A DNA stretch of 64,000 nt from Lenzites betulinus. Its lineage: Eukaryota > Basidiomycota > Agaricomycetes > Polyporales > Polyporaceae. Below the pieces are notes generated by a model. It was not told where the DNA came from and made no database searches. It saw only the letters and a list, made by a program, of their open reading frames with translations. The position numbers were made by a program, and so were the translations under genes. The stretch is taken from the NCBI GenBank assembly GCA_022264855.1, contig JABYQU010000024.1, positions 426,658-490,657 of the forward strand, given 5' to 3'. This document shows, one piece after another, positions 12,063-23,600 of the stretch (position 1 is the first letter of the stretch; each line of letters starts with the position of its first letter).

Positions 12063-13719
12063 GGTATGTGCGTGTGCGCTTGGCAGGCTATCGATCGGTG
12101 TGTGCTCGTAGATTGTAGAGCAGCTTGGGCTCACCTAGAGCGTCTTGGGGTTGTGAATATCATAGGGCCGGATCATTTGGCTCGGCTTTTGTATAGTCAA
12201 GATGGTGTGTCCGTGCTCGGTGGTACAACACTCTTTCCGAGTAAGTACAGTAGTGCGCTCCTGTACATTCGTGGGTACCGGTGAGAGTGGGTAAGGCGCT
12301 GCAGTCACTTATGCTAACAAGACAGGTGTGACAGTACTGCTCGAGTAGCATATACGGTGTGCGTCACGCCCCTCTCCGCGCTAGACCGACTCACAACGTC
12401 AACTTCCCCCAGCCTGAGACCGAACGCACGTCGCCAGCGCCCCCATCATCGCCTCTAGTAACAATTACCCCGGATACTTTTCCCATGGGCCAGACTCCCG
12501 TCCCCGCGCCTCGCCACGCAGCATCCTCCAGCGCGCTACGACACCCCGCTGGCCGCTGAGTCGAATCCCCGGCTACAACAGCCCTCGCCCTCGAGCTCGC
12601 CGTCAATATGCGATCATATCGACACACCCTCGTGTGCCCGGGTCCGTCGACTCTTGAAAGGGCGCGCACGCCGCCTCGTTGCAGGTGGCATATCACGGTA
12701 AGTATCAAGCTATCAGCACATCCCCGCCTCCCCTCCGCGCCGTCAATGGAACGCAGCGTTGCAAGAAGAAGGCGCGCTGCTCTTCCTGCGCGGGTCGCCA
12801 AGGGCAGGTGCCAGGAGAGTGCCGCGTGTTAGTGTTCGGCGCGCGCAGAGGTAAGAACGACGTTAACGTTGTTGAGGCTGCGTTCTGAGATCTGACGCCT
12901 CGCTCGCTTCATCAAGCATGAGGTTAAGTTCTGGGTTCGACAGCTCGGTACTAGATGGGCACCGAACGAGTCGCGCCCGGCGTGGTGTATTCTGTTGTAT
13001 GACTACTTACCGCCCTCGACTTCAGCTTCTTCCCCGGCGCCGGTAATAGTATGGTATGAGCGCGCCCCCGGCTCATAACGAGGAGAAACACGTTGTGCGC
13101 GTGCGCGTTCGTACGTACGTACTCGTGCCGTGTGGGGTCAACAATGCGTGCGCAGAGAGAGGAGATGGTTCGTGCATATCCATATCCAATGGCGGAAATG
13201 TACTCATCACCACCGACACTAGAGCAGAGATAACGTCGCGCTAGCAGCGCGGCTGAACGTCCCCAGGCGCGATAACCAGCGGACGCCGCGATACGATACG
13301 AACGTGTGCGTTCGAACTTCGAAGCCTCACCGCCCTCGGCATCTCGTCTCCGCCTGGCCCCCGCAGGCTGTAGCCTGTCATTGTGTCAGGCACCTCTTCC
13401 TCGCCGTCATGGGTCAGCGGTTCCGCCGCAACGGTACGTCTCCTCTCACTCTCCAAAACTCAAATCCTCTGGATACCCACCAGCTCCCGAACGTCACTAG
13501 TCACTCGTCGGTCGTCATGCATCATGTGTGGGTGGATATGTTTCCGTCAGGTGTACACTACGGTGGTGAATACACGCCCCGACAGGACGCGGCCGATACA
13601 ATACAGAGCACAGTCCAAAGCCGCCGCGCGCGCCGGAGCGGGCGCGTGTCCGGTACGTCATCATCGCCATATTCACTGCAGCGTGTGTGTGGGGAGGGAA
13701 GGGGGTTCTACGCAGCAAC
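12063..13719. other. 1.65 kb without a supported gene
   Basis: Plus-strand frames at 12608-12888 include a short Cys/Lys-rich stretch (RCKKKARCSSC) beside intron-like signals, but no family was recognised and no complete model could be built. Most of the segment probably contains 3' flanks of the transporter and of the cysteine-rich gene. Confidence 0.4.
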
Positions 13720-14298
13720 TTAACAGCACATCTCGCACGGGCAGCCTGTGGACGGGGCGGGGCGCGTCAGTACGGTCTGAAGTCTGGACATGAAGACGTA
13801 ACGCAAAGAACGTACAGACGATGTCCGCGATGCACTCGCAGCAGTCCTATTGGAAGGCGGTGTTAAGGCGACGCGCTGGGCTCGGTTCTGGAACGGACTC
13901 ACTTTGCAGCACTCTGCGGGGCGGAAAGGCGTGTCAGCGAAGATGCGCAGGCTGGCGCGGCGGCGGGGAAAGACGTACCGAAGCACAGGAAGCATTCAAT
14001 CAGGCCGAGGAAGCAGTCCTAGCGACGGGCGCGCGGTCAGAAGCTGTCCGCAGCAATGAGGGTGGTAGTGCGACTACGGGACACTTACCCTTCCGGCACC
14101 TCCTCCGCGGAGACGAGCGGCGAGGCCGCGCTTCGGGGCCTCTTCGACCTGGGTGCTCTGGCGGGCAGGGGGGTTCATCACGCCTGCGAATGGGGAAGAC
14201 ACGGTCAGCGACTGGTCTCAAGTGCTCGGGTTTCACGCACTCATTTGGACAGCCTGGGGCTGGCTGGCGGTGGTCATCGCGGGCTTGGGGGCGTCCAT
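13720..14298 (-). CDS. Small cysteine-rich CYSTM-like protein
   Basis: Six small exons: 14298-14241, 14183-14089, 14018-13979, 13913-13903, 13846-13816 and 13745-13720. Every junction is GT-AG and keeps frame, giving 86 residues. Exon 4 is only 11 nt long. Residues 1-40 are Pro/Ala/Gln-rich; next come APKRGLAARLRGGGAGR and a tail of 35 residues holding 13 cysteines, ending CCPCEMCC. This disordered N-terminus plus Cys-rich terminal segment resembles CYSTM-type proteins, which associate with membranes and often respond to stress or metals. The similarity is to the type of protein, not to a characterised orthologue. A TATA box lies about 85 bp upstream. Because all exons are short, simple ORF finding misses this gene. 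Confidence 0.72.
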
Positions 14299-14382
14299 TT
14301 GGAATTGGCGGGGGATAGAAAAATGTGCGGTGGTGCGGGGGGTAAGGGAGAATGGGGTGGGGATAGATGTGGGATGGGGAGG

Positions 14383-14390
14383 TATTTATA
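14383..14390 (-). promoter_or_regulatory. TATA box of the cysteine-rich gene
   Basis: Minus-strand TATAAATA about 85 bp upstream of the start codon at 14298, in a G/C-rich context. Confidence 0.6.
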
Positions 14391-14556
14391 TTGGGAGGGA
14401 GGGGCGTGGTCTGTGCCGACCTTGTCCAGCGTTCCGATCTCCCGTCTCGATCAGTCCTTGCCCTGAGGTCATAGGCGCAGTCCTATAAATAACTCCCCCT
14501 GTGCAACCGTCCTGGCCTCCCATCGTGGTCAGCTTCTTCAACGTTCACCACCACAG

Positions 14557-14636
14557 GGCGATATGGCCGAGCGGTCTAAGGCGCCAGAATCAGGATCTGG
14601 TCCGAAAGGGCGTGGGTTCGAATCCCACTGTCGTCA
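14557..14636 (+). tRNA. tRNA-Leu (anticodon CAG)
   Basis: An 80 nt class II tRNA without intron. Acceptor strands GGCGATA and TGTCGTC pair with two G-U wobbles; discriminator is A (14636). U8/G9 and a D-arm GCC...GGC follow. The anticodon stem CCAGA/TCTGG encloses loop ATCAGGA, so the anticodon is CAG, decoding CUG as leucine. There is a short variable arm, and the T-arm is GTGGG-TTCGAAT-CCCAC. A TTTT run at 14641-14644 fits a Pol III terminator. A near-identical copy lies on the minus strand at 22991-23070. Confidence 0.95.
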
Positions 14637-14640
14637 TAGC

Positions 14641-14644
14641 TTTT
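14641..14644 (+). terminator. Pol III terminator of tRNA-Leu
   Basis: TTTT four bases after the tRNA discriminator base. Confidence 0.6.
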
Positions 14645-14662
14645 GCTTCACAATCAAGGTTA

Positions 14663-15233
14663 CACAGGGAGCAAAGTGCGATATACCCGTGGAAAACATG
14701 CCGATAACATGGTGGGCAAAGAAATCATATTTGCGACATGTTGTTGCGGCGAACATTGAATAAACATTCAGAAAATGTTTCGCTTGTATCCTGGCATGTT
14801 TATGCCGTGTTCTGTCCGAAAACATTGCCAAAATCAGTTGCAATGTTTCTGCCATTTGTGCAGCAACGTTTCCGGAGAAGACGTTCTGGAATTATGCAAT
14901 ATGATTCTGCAATTCTGGGTAGCAAAATATGCCCCAAACATCGCATCGAAAACATGCGGAATATTTCCGCCACGTTCTCGCCATGTTCCATGAGAAAAAA
15001 GCGAGCAAATGAGACATGTTCTTGCCTTGTCTTCGGGAATGTTTCTAACCAAAACACACCGGGCAATATCCGTTATGTTTTTGGCATATTTCCACGACAC
15101 TCATGGCGAAGCATGCCAAAGATTATACTAAAAATCAGCTCGGTGTTTCTGCCATGTCTTACACGCGGACATGTCGCAAACATTTTTTCTTTGCCCGCCA
15201 TGTTATTAGGAACATCGCGCTTTGCTCCCTGTG
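14663..15233. mobile_element. 571 bp non-autonomous inverted-repeat element (MITE-like)
   Basis: Both ends carry CACAGGGAGCAAAG as inverted repeats, and similarity continues inwards for roughly 60-80 bp with small gaps; both arms contain GGGCAAAGAAA and TTTGCGACATGT. The interior is AT-rich with many scattered copies of ACATG and ATGTTT in both orientations. The only open frames are 67 to 178 residues long and unrecognised, so no transposase is encoded. No clear target-site duplication was seen. The left end is 26 bp after the tRNA-Leu gene. Superfamily not assigned. Confidence 0.75.
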
Positions 15234-15671
15234 CTATTAGACGTTCCAAGCGGTTAGTAGTCTGCAGTCAGTGAGTTTGTACAACTTCGTCCTCCTAAAT
15301 ATTGGTGCCCCGTTTGCCGACGCCGCTATCCGCCCCGAGAGAAAGCAAGATAACATCAAATCGTCTCAGAGATCAGAAAATATACATGGCTAAGACTCTT
15401 CATGCTGGGAAGTGGTACTACCATCGTACGCGTGGAACTCGCACTGGGCAGACGCGTCTTAACACGACCCACGTGACTGACGCGTCAACAAAAACGCGTC
15501 AATAGGACCAAATAACTCATTAGGCGCGAGCGCCTGTGAGTACGTCAAGCCACGGCCATCGCTTGTCGTCTCACCATCCTCTGCACATCGTCCCTTCGTC
15601 CCCTCGTCCCCGCCGATCCCTTGTGTATCGTTCTGCGGATCATGGACGACTGCATCTCAAAATCTGGCGAC
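15234..15671. other. Rif1 5' flank
   Basis: No gene seen between the inverted-repeat element and Rif1. In-frame ATGs at 15621 and 15642 could extend Rif1 by 10-17 residues. Confidence 0.4.
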
Positions 15672-18600
15672 ATGAGCCTTCCTACGCCGCCTGGCACGTC
15701 CCATCGGCAAGAGAAGGAGAATCGTGCTCCCCGCTATGGTCGCGTCTCGTGGTCCGACACCGCTCAGTATCACCCTATCACCTCCAGTCCACCGCGAACA
15801 CATTCGGCTCGATCGAATGCTTCCAGGGCAGGCCCTTCGCGGTCGATCCTGAAGAAACCAGTCTACCCTACTACATCTCTCGCCGACCAGGGCACGAAGG
15901 AGGGAACGCCAGCCCCTTCAGATCCCCTTACTGATTTGCACTATCTGGATGGTCCAGTTGCGCGTATCCTGGACACGAACGCGTCTTTGCACGATCTCAT
16001 TGAGGCCTACTCCATCCTGGCAGCGCGGCTACGAGCCGCTGTTACGGATAGCACAGATGCGGACGCGTCCTGGCCGCTTTTCCAGCCCCTTCGCAAGCAG
16101 CGCGACTTGTTCGTGGAATCACTCGTGCGCGACATCCGTCACGTATTTGTGAACCCTCTCGAAGACGATGCGTCTTCCGCGGACCCAACCGACTCTCCAC
16201 GGAGAGAACCCAGTGCACTCCCCTCTCCCAGAGACAGCCCGAAGAAGAAGCGGGGTATGTCAGCAGAGCAGGTCAAACGAGCTCGCGACTTGTGTGGAGT
16301 CTGCCACGCCGTCTTGAAACTGCTTGGCCTGTTTTTTACGCTTCCTGCACTCTACCAACTCTTCACTGGTGAGTGATGGGCGCTCGCTTCCAGTCCGTTT
16401 ACTCACGACGATTTAAACGCCGCATTGTCATGGTGGCGCCGTAGAGCACGAGCTCGGCTACATTTTGACTCAAGTCCTCACGATCCCACTTGCGAACGAG
16501 CTTCCTACTCCCAACGCGCGGAAAACATGTGCGCTGGCTATCTGGCTGATTCAGGCCCAGCGCCTCCCCGCGGAAGTACTGGAGCCTGCAAAAGACCGCA
16601 TAGCCTACGCCTTGAGACGAGGCATCGAGGGTGAGCTTGGAAAAGAGGGCAAGAAAGGTTCCACCAGCGATGGCCTGAAGGTATGTGGCTCTGAGACCGC
16701 TGGGTATATGCGCTCACTTTGTGAATTTCAGGCTATCCACGACCTCTCGCTGTACCAGCCATCCATCTTTGTGCCCGCGTTCGCCCCTCTGCTCCCTGCT
16801 GTGTTGTCGAACTTGCTGGCACCGACGTTGCCTCTTCGTAACCAAGCATGCCATGCGTTGGGTGGATTCGCTCTTGCCGCCGCCTCAATCCCCCCAAGCG
16901 AGGCGCATACAAGAGCCTCTGCAGCTGTCGTTACTCGCCTTGTCAAGCACGTCGACATTACAGCCCCTCTCTCGCCAGGGCGACGAGCTGCTCTTTCAAG
17001 CCCCTCCAAGGATACAATGCTTGTTCGCACTCTCCGGACTACCTTGCAGACAGCGGAGCCTAGACACGCTGCCCAAGGGCCAGTGTGGGCTTTTGCCGTC
17101 CTCGCGCATCTCGTCGTCTTGCTTGGACCGACAGTGTTTCTTCACGCCGAGTTGACACGGACTATCACGGCTCTCTTTTCTCTCGGCTTGCGCCATCCAA
17201 AGAGCTCGGTGCGCGGATTGGGATGCTTAGCATGGCGGGCGATGACATGGGCGTACTTCCGGGCCCCTCATGTCAAGATGACCATCACGGCGGATTCCGA
17301 CGACGAGGGCGACGAGTCCGCAACGGAAGAGGATTTGGCGAACGAACACAAGAAGCACAACGAAGCGCTGCGCGCTAGCTTCAAGTACCTCCTCGCGGTA
17401 GTGGACATGGGTGCTGGTGTCGGGTCGGTAGGCGCACTCCTCGGGCAGGACATGGCTGACGATGCGCACATACGGGGCGCTATGCGGGTCCTGCGCTCGA
17501 TGAGCAAGAAGGGCGGACATAACTGCAAGGACGCGATGGACATTGCTCTGCACCTCCTTGGAGGCGCCGTTTCGCCCGATCAGGATTCGGAGGCTGAGTG
17601 GGATCATCGCAAACTGCTCGCTCCGGGCTTGTTCTCAGGGAACCCCGGCCTGTTAACAGCGGAGTGGAGGTCTCTGAGCGCGTCTGTGAAGGGCTTGTTA
17701 GAGCACTGTCCTCAGGTTGGGGACATCCGACCTCTCAACCTAGAGGAGATCGCGGCGGACGGGATGTGGGATGAGTTCTTGGCCGTATGGAAGGATGGCT
17801 TGGCAGTGCTCAAATTGCGGTGGGGACAAGAAGAAATTCCAGTGCGTCGAGCTTTTGAACGTGCAGTGAGCGTTAGCTTACTGACGCTCTCGTTCCTGTA
17901 GAGCGAGATCCGAGAAATCTGGTTCAACCTTCTCAAGAGCCACGCAGCGCCGTTACTTGGTACGTCTGCGCTGAAGTCGACTTGTCGCTTGTCATAGTAT
18001 CTCATTGTGTTCCAGACGCGGAGGACCATGACGGCCTGACGGAACTTGCGAAGCGGACTCGGGATGTCTTAATCGAGGTTCTGGAAGAGGACTCTTTCAA
18101 CTTCACGCTGGAGAAGGAAGAGTTCGCCGACGTCCCCACTTCTCCCGTCAAACCAACAGGCTTGCATGCGAAGAACAAGGGCACCGAGGAGCCTCTTCCG
18201 CCATCACGATGGAACCACGCCGTCAAGCTTTTCCTCGAACGGGATTTGTTCACAATTGCCCGCGCTGTTTTCCCAGATGATGTCTTCGCTGGTCTAGCCG
18301 AGTCGATCGTGAAGTTCTTGAACACCCATGAAGAGAGCCTTGTCGGTGATGTGCAATGCACCGACGAAGTGCGCGACCAATGGTCGTCCTTATGCGCCGA
18401 AGCTGTCTTGTCGTGCGATGTCAGCGTCCTCCAGGCGTTCTGGGACAACACGCTTGGCAAACCTAACAATGAGCGCCGTCAGTCGGAATGGGACATCGAC
18501 GTTCGCGCTGCAGTGTGGCAGACGTTCCTAGATCGCTGGGAGATCAAGAAGAGCTGGGAGGCTGCGATCGTGCTCCTTAGCGTGCCGTTCCTCGATACGT

Positions 18601-20821
18601 GCGGATGGGAGCTTGCCAGCGAGGACCTCGGCGCATGGGATGGGTTCCTCAAGCGCGCCATTGACGCCGCGCTCGACTGTGGTATCGACGCAGCCGCCCT
18701 CCTCGACCAAATCGCGGGTGCGATCGCGAACGGCAAGGAGTCCAGGGATACTTCCTCTGTGCGCGTCGCGGACTTGTTGCTCTCCAACCTCGAGGTCTCC
18801 GAGGCACGCGAGGTCCCGGGCGAGCTGCTCGAGTTTGTCAACCAAACTCTCAACGCGGCCTACCCTCCTACGCCGCGGCACAAGGTCATGTGTCTCTGGC
18901 TTATTCGCTCTCTCACGCGAACCATCGATGCCTGCCCGCGCGAGCTGTGCTTCCCCGCGCTTCAATGGCTCTCCGAGGGTCTCTGCACCTGGATTTCAGA
19001 TGACCGGGATGTATGCACTGCGGACGAGTACTCAACAGACGTAAGTGCTATATGGTGTCAGATTGCGATGGTTGTTGACGCGCCAAACAGATCCTTCCAT
19101 TGTACCAGACCGTCCTGGTGAGCTTGCAATCGCTCGACACGAAAGTGAAGTACCTCGAAGACCTCGGGCCTATCCTCGAGGCGCCGTTCCATGGTCGGCA
19201 CGATAAGCACGTCGGCGTCCTCGAAGCGTTCTCAGACTTTTGGCAAGAGACTTACGCAGCGCGCCCCGAGCCGGCGTCGGGATGGCCTGAGCAGATCGTG
19301 CGCTGTCTGGAGGCCGTCGCGCGCGAACAGGAGGACGAGGCGAGCGTGGAGAACCTCACTGTCCTCCGCGACGACTCCGTGAGTCCGAGGGCGGAAGGTA
19401 GCCCGACGATTATCGGCGACGCATACTATGAGGATATCGATCCAGAGAGCGAGGATGAGATGCCCTCGCATGGGACGCTCTCCCGATACTCTGCACCGCT
19501 GCTCTTGCCAGCAGTCTTCCCTCGCCAGTCCACTCCCGAGCGGGAACTCCCGATCGCTCCCTCTACTCCGAAGTCAAGTCCCCGCGCCCATCGTCGCATG
19601 CCCACCGCATATTCTCCTACGTCACCCTCGTTGGGCTCCTCCCCGCCCCGGGGCCCCACCACACCCAGGCGTTCACCTGCCAAGGTGCACGCGCATGGCG
19701 GTTCGGCACGTTCTCACATCTTCCTAGACAAGGAGAACGTGTCGCCTTTGCTGCGCATCGCCACCGTCACGGAGCGCATGGCCATTCGTTCACCCTTGCT
19801 TCTCGAGTCGATTTTGGGCAAGCGGTCTCGCGTGGACGATGCGGACGACGTCGATCTGGCGGAGAAGGTTTTCAAGAAGGGGAGACTGGAAGCTTCGCCA
19901 CTGGCCCCTTCGGCTGCGTTCACGAACGTGCAAGTTCATATGGTCATGCACGACTCGTCCAACGTTGACAAGTACGCCACAGCCGGTCGGCCTTCCTCTT
20001 CTACTGGTGCAGATGCTACACCCGAGGAGGCTATCGAAGGAGAGTCTGGTGCTGAGGACGGTCGCTCTTCAGTATCGTCATCCGACTCCGAGGCCTCCTC
20101 CGATGTCCGGTCGACATCATCGGCCTCGCGCAAGCGCAAGAGCGCCTTCTTGGACGCGGTGGTGGTACCGTCGGTAATGGACGTGCTGCGCGGAAAGCGT
20201 CGCTTCGGCCTTGACGGTGCCTCTCACTCGGTGGACAGCGGCATTCCCGCAGAGAAGCCCAAGGCCCCCGTTATTCGCCGCACTCGCTCTGCCACGAAGC
20301 TTCTGGGGAAGGATGTGGACTTCGAGAGGCTGCCTTATACCCCGAAGAAACGTCGTATGAGCCGCGCCGATCAGCTCCGCGACGAGGCCGCGGCGGAACC
20401 ATCGTCCTCTCCATCCCGATCCCTCCAGGACGCGCAGTTGTTCGGTAGTGGTGAGTAGTCAATTTGTTTTTGACGTTTGCACGTGTGACTGACATCGTCG
20501 TTCGTGATAGACGACTCCATCATGTTAGCCTCGCCTAGCAAGATGACCGAGCTCCCTCCATCGGACGACGAGCCTCTGCTGGGCCAACTAACCCCCCATC
20601 GTCTGGTGTCCCCCGCTATGCGCCGCGTTCACCACATCGACTTCAACTCGGACCCTCCGAGCGACGACTCGGTCATGTCGAACAGCCCCTCCAGCGACCG
20701 CGTTGTGCGCAAGATCGCGCGACTTCCTGGGGAGCGACGCATCCGGCCCATCCCGCTCAACATTCGCGCGCGCTCGGTGTCCGAATTCTCGTCCTTCTCC
20801 GCGCTTGGAAGTGATCCCTGA
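15672..20821 (+). CDS. RIF1: Telomere-associated protein Rif1
   Basis: Seven exons (15672-16368, 16445-16680, 16732-17841, 17902-17959, 18016-19040, 19091-20450, 20511-20821) give 1598 residues. Residues about 100-1100 form the HEAT-like Rif1 N-terminal domain, including LANELPTPNARKTCALAIWL and PLLPAVLSNLLAPTLPLRNQ. Two protein phosphatase 1 docking motifs sit near the N-terminus: RVSW at residues 24-27 and SILK at 58-61, the placement known from yeast Rif1. The last 450 residues are low-complexity and Ser/Pro-rich with several SP sites. In other fungi Rif1 recruits PP1 to counter DDK at replication origins and acts at telomeres and double-strand breaks. The start at 15672 is the methionine nearest the conserved KENRAP region. 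Confidence 0.9.
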
Positions 20822-21847
20822 TGTGTGATGCTCCACATGCGTTGCGGTGACATCTCCTTACGGCGTTAGTGTGTTTGTACCCTCTTTTGCGCTCTCCGTC
20901 TTCTCTACGTCTTCTTGTTCTGTGTATGCTGACTGTACCACTCACCCTATCCCCACACGCATTTACTCTCATGACTGGAATACCCTCATCGCATGTTCAT
21001 AGTCCCAGGCCCCACCACCCTCCACTGTACATTAGCATAATCTCTTTCCCACTCTCGATATGTTCCGTATGCACCATGTTATGAGCAATTCATCCTTGAC
21101 GTCGACATCAACCATGTGCGCGGTCGGTCCGACCAGCGCAGCACAGTCGCTTATTGCACCCTATCCCTCATGACGTTCGCTCAGCAGGCCAGAATCGGTT
21201 CGCGTTTCAGGTGAGTCCGCCCGTCGCGACGGGGAAGATCTGGCGGTTGCAGTTTCACCCTCTTCTCTTCTTAGATTGAGCATCGCCACCGGCGTAGCCG
21301 AGCACACTGTATTATCCGAGGACCGAGATCATCATTCGAGGTGTCTTTCTTTGAGGGAGCACGTCAACGATTGCGGCGCACGCCGTGAAATTCACTGCGA
21401 CTCCTTCCGGCATGCATTCCTCGAAAGACTGAGGATGTGAGACACCTCAGGAGGTAAGTGTGTAGGGTTATATGACCAGCAGAACGCTTCCACTGACCAT
21501 GGATCCGTTTGCAAACAAACAGAAGGGCCGCTCGCGCAAGGTCAGGCTCGGGCAATGTCACATTTCATGTCCGGTTCCCGGTCTTGCGGCAAACCGTCGA
21601 ACTTGAAATATTTAACACTCGGGTGGAGCGCAGACGCTGGCCGCCTGCCTTCGAGCGGGTGACCGCGCTAGAAGTACTTCTCTACATAGCCGAAGCTCCA
21701 AGGTATATGAACCCCATCCCAACGCAGGGAAAGCCCATCGCCCCGTCGCCCAGTTCTTTCCGGCTTCAGTTCACGTCCCCTCTCGTCGCCCACCCCCCGT
21801 TCATTGCTCGTCGCACGCTTACGATACCAATCACCCTGCTCGCCGTC
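20822..21847. other. 1 kb intergenic region
   Basis: No supported gene. It contains the Rif1 3' flank and the promoter of the Knh1-like gene; TATATGA at 21704-21710 lies about 140 bp before that start codon. Confidence 0.45.
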
Positions 21848-22471
21848 ATGTTCTCCACCAAGCTCACCGTCGTCTTCGCCGCCCTCGCCGCCGCGGTCTC
21901 TGTCTCCGCCGCGCCCGCCACCACCTTCAGCACCCCGAAGACCGAGGTCGTCTTCCGCCCGCAGATCATCTCGCCCGCCGCGGGCACCGTGTGGCCCGCT
22001 GGGTCCGTGCAGACGCTCACGTGGGACACGAGCAACATCCCCGAGGACGCGAAGAACCAGACCGGGCTCGCGCTCCTCGGGTACATCGTCGGCAACACGA
22101 CGGACGAGCACCTCGACGTCGGTGAGTCTTGCAGGCCGGTTACCCGTGCGCAGGGACGTGTCACTCATCTGAGACTTGCCGATCCCTGCAGCGAACCCGC
22201 TCGCGACGGGCTTCCCTATCACCGCCGGGGCCGCCAACGTGACCGTCCCTGACGTGCCCGCCCGCGACGACTACGTCGTCGTCCGTACGTGTTCTTTCCC
22301 TGTGCGCTATGACTGTGGTCTGACATGAGGACTCTGCGTTTAGTCTTCGGCGACTCCGGCAACACCTCGCCCAAGTTTACGATCACGAACGCAGAAGCGA
22401 CCTCCTCCGTCCTGTCCAGCGCAACGGTCCCTGCCGTGCCCTCTGCATCTGTCGTCTCAGCACTCCTCTGA
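21848..22471 (+). CDS. Kre9/Knh1-like secreted protein A
   Basis: Three exons, 21848-22121, 22192-22284 and 22344-22471, encode 164 residues. The first 20 or so residues are a signal peptide (hydrophobic core VVFAALAAAVSVSA). The mature part is one Kre9/Knh1 N-terminal-like beta-sandwich: IISPAAGTVWPAGSVQTLTW near its start and FGDSGNTSPKFTI at its end. Family members are extracellular or GPI-linked; yeast Kre9 and Knh1 are needed for beta-1,6-glucan assembly, but the function of short basidiomycete versions is unknown. The C-terminal 24 residues are rich in Ser/Ala/Val and end hydrophobic, so a GPI signal is possible but weak. A paralogue is at 27702-28253. Confidence 0.85.
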
Positions 22472-22990
22472 GCGAGTACGAGCTGCACGACGATGTCGCC
22501 TACCAGTATTACGATACTACTCGGATACTGTGCGCGGACTTTTGATTAGTTACGTGCTACCCTGTCGGACTGTCAATACACTCCTTTGCTTTGAGATACC
22601 AACATTAACTCTGAAGTGCGTCTGACGGCGGGCGGGGAAGATATTGTGTTCGACGTTCAGTGTGACGCAACGGTTGGTCTTCGGTGTATTTGTTGCTGGA
22701 TGACCAGCACTGGATCTCTTTCGAAAGTGAATTTTCATCAACAGTACGCTCTCTGAACCTCACCATCGAAGCTAACTCATTCCTTCAGTGGCCTTGTTGC
22801 CATGAGCCGCGCTGCCGACGCGTTACCCGCTTTCCACGTGACCGCGTCAAGTCGCGTCTAGTGGAAAGGCGCCCGTGTAGTCCCGCCAGCACGCTATAAA
22901 ATGAACACCATGACAGCAGCTTTTGTCAGGTGAATAAGCCCGTATGAAAAGGCAACCATACTTACGAACGGTGGAGCAGGGCAAAAGGTA
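22472..22990. other. Intergenic, nothing recognised
   Basis: 519 bp between the Knh1-like gene and the second tRNA-Leu. Only short random frames. Confidence 0.4.
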
Positions 22991-23070
22991 TGACGACAAT
23001 GGGATTCGAACCCACGCCCTTTCGGACCAGATCCTGATTCTGGCGCCTTAGACCGCTCGGCCATATCGCC
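22991..23070 (-). tRNA. tRNA-Leu (anticodon CAG), second copy
   Basis: Matches the copy at 14557-14636 except for one base in the T-stem (CCCAT instead of CCCAC, a G-U pair). The acceptor stem, CAG anticodon and discriminator A are conserved. A TTTT run follows on the minus strand. Flanking similarity ends within about 15 bp. Confidence 0.95.
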
Positions 23071-23600
23071 CTCTGAGGCTGTCCTCCATGTAATTACCAC
23101 TCTCGGCGTTCGACCTTCTACAAAACATCGCTATGTATCGATATGTATCATCGAACATACTCAGCACCTTCAAGCTTCAAGGCACGCCCTGTTCAGATTG
23201 GCTAGAACGTAAGCCCAAAAATATCACTCAAGCCGACGCCTTATGCAACATGTCGATGAGGGAGACAGTAAACCTCATGCACTAATTGTCTTCCGTGACC
23301 ATATTCACAACGATACACCTTACAGACCACGAAGCATTATAATATGAGTGGGAAGTGTTCGGGTTCGCATTGGTCAGTCGTGTACATACGTATCAAGGCA
23401 TGGGGTATTCCGTGTACATGGGCGCACTGCGCATGAGTAAAGTGGTGTAAAGCAAAGCGTCATAATCTATACGTGCCTCGTCAGGATTTCTGTTTAACAC
23501 ACAAAGAATATGAATGGGCGCACGCACCGTAGCAATAAGCAAGGGCACAAGACAGCAGTCATTCAGATCCTCGTCTTCCCTTTTCCTTCCGACTCCGCAC
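23071..23600. other. Intergenic, nothing recognised
   Basis: Kinesin 3' flank and tRNA 5' flank. TTCAAGCTTCAA near 23167 resembles the short repeat at 6881. Confidence 0.4.

Noticed and set aside
12679..12888. Cys/Lys-rich frame resembling a small zinc-binding protein
   Set aside because: Could not be extended into a coherent gene; cysteine spacing matched nothing known.
13821..14318. 165-codon plus-strand frame
   Set aside because: Lies antisense to the spliced cysteine-rich gene, whose splice sites and Cys tail are more convincing.
14738..15274. 178-codon frame inside the inverted-repeat element
   Set aside because: Low-complexity product of repeated ACATG/ATGTTT motifs; not a transposase.
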